Source of the DNA: Oxytricha trifallax | Taxonomy: Eukaryota > Ciliophora > Spirotrichea > Sporadotrichida > Oxytrichidae | Reading direction: 5' to 3' | Assembly (NCBI GenBank): GCA_000711775.1 | Contig: ARYC01018390.1 | Span: forward strand, 54,940 to 118,939 | DNA: 64,000 bases | In this document: piece by piece, positions 50,001-59,000 of the stretch | Numbering within the stretch: the first letter of the stretch is position 1 | How the letters are laid out: every line of letters starts with the position of its first letter | Notes under the pieces: model-generated | The model's input: only the letters and a program-made list of their open reading frames with translations | Databases searched by the model: none | Told to the model about the DNA's origin: nothing | Position numbers and translations under genes: made by a program

Positions 50001-53000
50001 CATAGCATCGTCATATAGGTTTGTCACTGATATTTCAGGGTAGTTAGGTATCTCTATCATCCTAATTTCATTAGACTTAAAAGCTTTTTTCTCTTCACTC
50101 AGTAAGGCTTTAAAGAATGAGATTTTAGTTCCTTCCTGGGTTGGCAAGAACAATCCAACTATGATTAATCTATTAGTTTTAGTTAAATGTTTACCTTGCT
50201 AAACAAAGTATCTATAGTGATCCTCTTTACTTCGAAATTTTTCTATTAAATCTTCAGATTAAATTCTCTTCATTGCATCATTCATAGACTCCATCTTGCT
50301 TCCTCTTTCTTGAAATGTTAATGAAATTTAAAATTATGGATATCCATTCTAAGTTTATTAAAATCTTACTACTAAATAGGGATGACCTACTGGAGGTCAA
50401 CCTTGAAAAGATATGAGGAGAAGCATTGAAAAACTTGCTCCAAGTTTCACAGATTGATTTCCATTTTTATCAAACTTTCTCCATTAAATTGCTCCTAATA
50501 ATGTTTAATTATTTTAGGAGGTCCTCCAAATTAAGTTCAAACTTTATTAGGAATTAAATTTTAAGGTTAAAACTTAATTAGGAGCATATTAAATTTGAAA
50601 ATGCTTAATAATTTTACCTCCAAATTAAGTTCAAACTTGATTTGGAGGACCTCCTAGAGAAACAAAACTTCATTAGAAGTATTTTAATTTACTAAATTGT
50701 ATAAAATTATCATAAAATATGTCAAATTACAGTCTTTTATGATTAATTAATTTTCTTTCCTCTCAGCAAAGAATCTACCAGAGTGTCTTATACTCTACTA
50801 TAATAGTTTATCTCGGTAGATTTTATCATTATTATAATAAAAAATATCAGCAAACTAAAATGAGCGCTAACCTGTTAAGAAGAGCGGCATTACTTGGATC
50901 TAATCAATAAAAGTTATCATTCCAGCAACCAAGAAAAGTAGAGACCAGAGACGCTTTTACTCCTACTTATGACAAATTTGACTAGTCTAGCTTTGAGATT
51001 TAAATATAAGTTAAGTAGGAGGTTATCAAAGAAGCTTTGCAAATTTAGGAGGAGGTTAAACAACCAGCCATAGAGCATTAATAAATACCAGCCAAAGTTG
51101 ACTATTAATGCAAAAAATGCAATAAAATTTTCCCCTACAAGTCAACTTATAAGAGACACTTGAGAGATATACACAACGATATGCCAAGGTTATATATCAA
51201 GCATTAAAAAAAAGATGGGAAATATGTCTGTGAGTTCTGTGAGAAGCCATATTCTCATACTAGAGACCTCAAAGTGCACTTAAAGAAAAAGCACAAATAA
51301 AGTTTGGTCTTTATTCATGAACCTACAGGGAATAGATTCCTCTAAAAGAGAAGTCAAGAAAACCAGTGGACTCTATTAGAGTTGAAGTCTAGAAGTAAGT
51401 TAAAATGAAGAAAACAGTCAAGAACTTTCCAGTCTCTGAGATCAATAAAATCATGGTTAAAATAGAGGCAATGAAGATTCCCATATTAAAAATTATTGAC
51501 TTAGATTCTTGCCTAGAAAGCTACCTCACGCTTGAAGATAAAATAGAGAAGAGAGTCATTACAGATGACTAATATGCTTACAAGATATATCCATTCAATT
51601 ACTTCCTTGCTGATGACAAGTTCCAAATGGAATTTGCAAATGAGTATTATGCTCTTTAAAAGGCAAAGTTAAATGAGTGCAGGCATATCATCTAGCTTGA
51701 TGCTATTTAAATTGGTAAAGATCATGTAGCCTTCAGGCTTCCTTTACTTGAAATTTCCTACAGAGAATACCTATCTGACAATAGATCTCAGAGATAAATT
51801 AGCTAGATAGTATAGCAGATAGTGGAGGGAATTGAAGAGCTTCACAAGCTAGGTTTTGTTCATAGAGACTTAAAGCCAGAGAATATCATGATGAACTTTC
51901 AGCCTCTTAGAGTTTTATGTTATAGACTTCAACAGAGCTCAAAGAGTGCAAGCCTCTGCATAAGGAAATGTATACGGTACTCCTGGATATTTTCCACAGA
52001 GAGAGGATTGGAGAGATGGAGACACTTAATGGGATATCTGGGCTCTAGCAGTAATAATAATAGAGAGCGACATGCCAAGAAACGATTTACTTTAGCTGCA
52101 AGGGTGAGAGAGATTGTAAGCAGAGAATCAAACAATATCTCGATAAAAATAAAATAAATGGAGGTCTCAGAGAACTTGCATACTCAACTATTATCAAGCC
52201 AAGCTAAGAGAATTAACAGACAATAGAAACAATTAAACATCATATTAGAAAGATAAAATTCAGAGAACTGCCACATGACACTAAGCTTATGTTTGTGTGA
52301 AATATCTAAAAAACTCGCTTGTTATACTCACTTAAAATACTAATATTTAAAAATAAAACCCCGACATAAACCCTTTAAAACCCTAATAAAGTATACCTTA
52401 ATAGTCTACTTTTATCAATCAAAATTTCAATCAAACTATTGAAAGGGTTTTGGGGTTTTGATTATTAGTAATTTCTATTCAGATGGAAATTTTTTAATTT
52501 TATACTTGAAAAAGTTTTTGCCCCCAAAAATATTTATAAATAAAGCAAATCATAATAATTAAATTTAGTTAATTTCACAATGGCTGACTTAACAACATCA
52601 GCGAGAGTTTTAATGATTATACTCAGTTTTCGAACGCTCAATTTATTTTAAAACTTTTAGAAGTATTTGTCCTTTAATTTATTTATATTTCTCATACTTA
52701 ATGGAGTGAACTTTAGAAATGTGACCTGTAATATTATTTTATTTCATAATTTACTTAATTAGTGGATGAAATGTAAAATTCATATTGTTTCTTTAAGCTT
52801 GGAATTTTATTAAAAATCTTTTTTGTAAAATATTAATTTAGATTCCTGAATTATTTTCTTAAAAAATAATATTACTGGAAGTCTACCAAGTAGCACTGCA
52901 TTGTTAGTAAAATAATAATATAGGGACAAATGTAGATCATTTCTTTTTTTATTTATCTTTAATAATGAAACAAATATTTCATTTTTTTTAATATTTGAAA

Positions 53001-56000
53001 TTTATAAGTTTAAATAATATATTGTATATTTAAAAAGTTTAATTAAGTTAAATTCAATCCTAAACATATAAGCACAAATTAGTGAGGAAAAATTTTCAAA
53101 TTATATATTTAAAATAGACAATTAAAATAATATTTAAAGTAATAAGAAAAATCCTTCAGTAAAACCAGTTAAGAAAAACATGCATTATATTTAGCAGATA
53201 CTTTTAATATTCTTATTATAATGATTCAAACATGTTTTATGCTTAATAAAAAAAATCTTGTCAAAAGAATTCCTATGATTATAAGATTAACTTCCACTTT
53301 GTTAATATAGTATTTTCTTATTCAATTTTAATGTTTTTATTATATTTTCTTACTTTAACAAAATTAAATTAAAGTTTTAATAGTTCTTAATGTATTGTAA
53401 AATTTTTTTAATTTCTTCAGGACGATAATAAATATATAATACTAAAATTTTCGTTAAATAAATGTAATTAATTAATCTCTTTTATTTATAAAAAATAATA
53501 AATATATTTTATCTTATTTGAAATTTAGATAAGGAATTCACATAAAATTTTAAACTTAAATATATATCTTACATAGGCAAAAACTATTTTTTTAAAAAGT
53601 TACTTAAAAAATAGCCTTTTTTGAAATATTTAATTAATTTTTAAAATACTCTCATAAAAAATTTAATTGAATCATTTTTAAGGAAATAAATATATAAAAT
53701 ATTCACCCTTAAAATTAATTAAATTTTTAAGTAATGAGAAATCTTAACTTCTCTAACAACTCAATAAATAATAACTAAGCTATTTAATTATAATTTCACT
53801 AAATATATTATTTGTGAGTAAAATTTACTAAAATATTTTATTAAGGTATCTTACTTTAATTAAATTAAATGTTTAGCATTCTAAATTGATTAAGCATTGA
53901 GGTATTTTACAATAGAAGACTCGATATTTTAAAATGAAAGTAAGATTATCATGATCTTTGATTAATATTTTGTAATAGAGATTGGAAGTTATTTATATAT
54001 ATAAAATTAAATTAGTATGATTAATTAGAAGCTTTACTTCATATTTTGCTCTGTACAAAAATTATGGGTTTAATTTGAGAAATGTAACAATTAAGAATTT
54101 TAAATATAATGATGAATTCAAAACTGGTACTTCTGTAATTAAAGTATATTATGTTAATTGAAAAGCAGTGTTCAAAATAAAACACACAAAATTGTTATGA
54201 GTTTTTAATATATATAGTTATACTCAACTGTCACATTGAATTTATAAACTCAATATCTAAAGCGACTTTTAAAAATTATGATAATAATATGATTATAACT
54301 GCACTTAAACTTGTTATAAGTTTAATTAATTTAATTTGAGTCTGAGTTTACAAATATAATGAGACAATCGAAACAGGTCTATAGATATTATAATTATACT
54401 TCGATTAAATATTGATTAATTATGATACTCCTTAACAATACACTTATTTCTTTATAAATATTTTTAAATAATTAACAAAAAATTAGAGTTGACTAGCTGT
54501 TTATGCAATAAAATTTCACATTAAACACACAACTCAGTATTATAGGTTAAAATAATTATTATTTAATAAATTAAAATTTTAATTATTTCATTATAACATT
54601 AGATTTGTAGAAAGCGAAGTTAATTTCTTCCTACTTCAGCAAATAACAAATAACAATTACAATGTGAGTCAAAATTAATAAATTTACTAATTATTCTATA
54701 AAATAATAAATAAGCAAAATTAATTTTAAATTACTTAATATTAATCAGATATATGATCAACCATAGATTTACATAGACTTGACAAATATGGAATTTATAT
54801 TAAATTATAATTTTAAAAAAATTTAGCAACAATACTTTCTAAAAATAGGCGAGTATCATAATGACTGACTATACTAAAAAAAATAATTGTAATTTTAAAA
54901 TTATTTCATTTATTAATAATTATCGCAATAGTATTTAAAACCAAAATCCATTTATTATTTTGATATAGAATTTGATATTTAGGGTAAATTATTAACTAAA
55001 TAAAATTTGATTAATTAGCAAATATATTGAATAAATATCAATTTATTCTATAAATACAAAAAAAGCTAAAACAATAGGAATACCTAGCTAACTAAAATTT
55101 TACATTCCAATTTTGCTATTTTATAATATTACCAAAAAATAAAAATTAACTCAGTATAATACTTATAATCTTGCGACTCTTTAACTTCAAAGCATATAAG
55201 CACAGTCTCAATTCTCTAATATCTTAAAGAAGTAGAAACTAAATCTATTTTTTTTATTGGTTTTATAGGAAAGATAATTAACTATTACTCCATAAAAATA
55301 TTTATAGACAAAATTATTAAAATAAATAAACTTTTAAAGAGCAAAAGAATATTTGAATTTTATTTAAAGTTATATATTGTAGATTTAAAGTTATATATTG
55401 TAGGAATACATTCGAAATTAGAAAATTAATTTAAATTTAATTTACTATAAATTAAAATCTTGGGAGTTAAATTTTGGCCAATTTATACGATCTTGGGTTC
55501 ATTTAATAGAGAATTAAAAATTAGCTGGACTTTATTATTGGCGGTACTATTTTATCGCATCCTAGAGCGAGATGACTCGACTTTAATGTGAGGGTATAAT
55601 TTGTTGAATTTAGAGGTGATTAATTAAAGTCGAGTCATCTCGCTTCAGGATGCGATAAAATAATACCGCCAATAGTAAAGTCCAGCTAATTTTTAATTCT
55701 TTATCGAATAAGCCCAAGATCATTTAAATTGATCAAATTTAACTGCCACTAGTTTGATTTATTTTAATTTATTTAATTATAATTTCTCAATTTCGAATGT
55801 ATCCTACAATAGTAATTATTTAAAATATTCTAAGACTAAATATATAAATTTTACTAGTCAAATAAAGTTAATACACAAGCTGAAAAATTAGTATCGACTA
55901 TCAGAGATTGAGACATCATAATTTTTGAGAAAAATAGTGAGTGATAAATAATTACGTTATTTAATTATTTCTCAGGTAGTTAAATTTAGAGCATTAAGAA

Positions 56001-59000
56001 AGCTTATGATATGTAATAGTATTTTTTTAAATATTGCTGCTTTTCAACCACAATTAATTGGAAGGTTTTTATTGAAAAGAGCTAAGGGGATTCTTTAAAA
56101 AAGATATGGCATTACCTCCATATTTTTGAATTGCACGACTATAATTTTGGTTTGATTCAAAGAGGCTTCAAGAGAGTGAATTAAGATAGGGCGGGATTAT
56201 TTTATAAAGGATCAAGAATTCATTTTACTATAAAATTTTAAACTTATTTAATTATTAACTTGACAAATTTTATACACTCAGATCATCTCTAATAAAAATA
56301 TTTTTTATCTGACGTTAAAAACATAAAAAAATCTTATTGCTTACTAAAAATATAAGTAAAGACGTTTTAAAATTGCGAATTTTTAATTTTTCATAAAATA
56401 TCGAAGTTTGTCTTGTATTTATTAAAAAATTTGTCTTGGAAGCAAATATATTTTTTTTCCTTATAAATATATTTATGGCTTTGTACTTCAAAAGATGCAG
56501 TCATTTTTTTCAATGAATTATTTCTTTGATATATTTTTTATTTCAAGCTTTTAAGCAAATATATTAAGAATTTTTGAGAGGAATAGGAAGATAATCAATT
56601 TAACAAAATTAAATAAATTATAAAGCTTTATTGGCAAATATAAACATCTATAAATAGCAAAAAATAAATATTTAAAAATTTAAATAAAAAATTTTTGAAT
56701 ATACCAAAATTACTTAATATTCTTTATATTCATATTATTCTCTTTTAAATCTGAAAATTTATAATAACCCAATTACCTCTCAGCGATTCCTTCGAATCAG
56801 ATCACTGATTATATGATATAATTTTTTGGAGTCTTGATTAAGATTTAACTCCAGCATAATTTAGATTATCAAATTCAACTTTTACTAATAATAGTTTTAT
56901 TTTGCTTTAAGTTTTATATAGTTTCGCTGCTGGAGGAAACTTGATTCAATTTAATCACAACTCTAAGTATGAATACATAGTTAAACTTTCATCCTTAATA
57001 TATTATTTTTTATTTTATTTTTTTAAGAATTTTTAAATCATATCTAAGAATTAGAATATAATTTACTGAGCATTTTAGTTGTAAATTTTTTTCTTAAATT
57101 ATTGAGGAATTTAAGTTTTTTTTACTATTAATATTCTATTATTACTTATGTTTTACCAACGTTACTTTTGAGTAAAACATCCAAGCTTAAATTAATCTAA
57201 ACCCTGGTGACACCTAAAATTCCATGATTTTATAAAAGATACAAATCTACAATTGTAGATTTTACGAAAACAGTCCTCTTATTGATGCATTATTTATTAA
57301 TATAAAGTTTTATCATTTTTTAGAGTACAGAGTAATAGCAGATTGATAGTTGATAACTCAACTTTTGATAAGACTTATTCTATGTCGAGAGGAGGAGTCT
57401 TTCTTGCAGACTACTAGAATTTTATTATTAAAATATTTTCTTAATATGCTTTATGATTTTAAATGTTAATTATCTATTTTTATTGTTATATTTTGACCTG
57501 TGTTATGATAATTTTTTCTATTACATTAAATGGTATTTCAATATACCTTTTTTTAAATTAACATTAAAAAAATCTTTGATATTATCAAAAATGCAATGAT
57601 TCAATATAAATTTAAACTCGACAAAAAAATATTAGTTATTTTACTTTGAAAGCATCTTTTTGATTTACTTACTTTATTTATTATTATCAAATTATAATAT
57701 TATATCTATTTAATTTTACTTAAAAATAAATACATTGAATAATATTTATTGATATATTTTTATTCTTGAATGTTACAGTTCTTGTAAGAATGTCTAATTT
57801 TACGAACAATTATGCATCTGACGGAGGCATATTAATTGTTATTAAAATTAGTTATAAATAATTTAACAAAATATTCTATGCTCACTATGGCAGCTCATTA
57901 TATTTTTTTAGTATATTCAATTAAATAAGGAAAAATTATTTAAATTTTTAACTAAATAAGTTAATCCTGAATTTATTTTGATTTTTACAATAAAAAATTA
58001 AATAAAGTTTATATAATTAATTTTATAATTTTTTTCTGATATATAAGCGCTATTTCATCCTTTTATGCTTCAATTTTATAAATAAAATATAAGATTAATT
58101 AATATAATAGTTTTAAAAGTGAAATTATCTCTATATAATTTTTATATTCATTAGTATTTGAGAATTGTATATTCAATTAGAATTATGCAATAGAAGGAAG
58201 TATTGGCAGAATCGAAAATTAAGGATATTTTATAATTTCAAATTCAACAATATCAAATAATGGGAACTATCATAATCTCCAAATTTTGATTTAAAACAAA
58301 ACATCTCGTTCTTGATAAATAAAAATTTTTCAAACAAATTATAACAATTTAAACTTTTAATGTTTTTTGTATGTTAATATTTATCCATATCTTAAGTAAA
58401 ATTGGTTTTTATTCTAATTCTTCATAAATTATGATTAAATAATGATAGATGTTTAGACTAGAAAATGACCATTTCAAAATAATCAATTGATAAAATATTC
58501 TTATAAGAATGAAAATCTTATATTATACACTTAGATATTTTTTCAATTTTTAATGTTTGAAACTCATGAATTTAAAGGTAGAATTTTATTTAATAAAATA
58601 AATGAAGAAAATGAGATTAAATAAATCTCAAATAATATATATTTTGGTACACACTCCAAAATAATCATGGAGTTAGATCATCAATCATTGCTATTTAAAC
58701 TTAATATAAGCAATGCATAATTATAGTAAGAAATAATAAATTTTAGTTTAGGACTCAATCAATATTTTATATTATTGTAGGAATACATTCGAATTAGAGA
58801 AATTATAATTAAATAAATTAAATTAAAATCAAATTAGTGGCAGTTAAAGTTGGCCAATTTAAACGATCTTAGGCTTGTTTGATAGAGAATTAAAAAATAG
58901 CTGGACTTTAGTATTGGTGGTACTATTTTATCGCATCCCTGGAGCGAGATAACTCTACTTTAATTAAACCCTCTAAATTCATTAAATTATACCTCCACAT

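Larger units (their letters stand above)
48311..52460 (+). mobile_element. TBE: TBE-type transposon, complete, ATT target duplication
   Basis: The 4150-bp element is bounded by CAAAACCCCAAAACCCTTT and its complement, with ATT at 48308-48310 and 52461-52463. The terminal inverted repeats extend about 100 bp (shared TTTGATTGA, TGATAAAAGTAGACTATTA, AGGGTTTTAA.AGGGTTTATGT.GGGG). Size, ends, ANT target and gene set fit the Oxytricha telomere-bearing elements. It carries a transposase (+), a 22-kDa-type ORF (-) and a zinc-finger/kinase ORF (+). TBEs are germline-limited and removed during macronuclear development, a process in which their transposases take part. Confidence 0.93.

Noticed and set aside
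51929..52135. Minus-strand 68-codon ORF
   Set aside because: Antisense to the kinase part of the TBE 57-kDa ORF.
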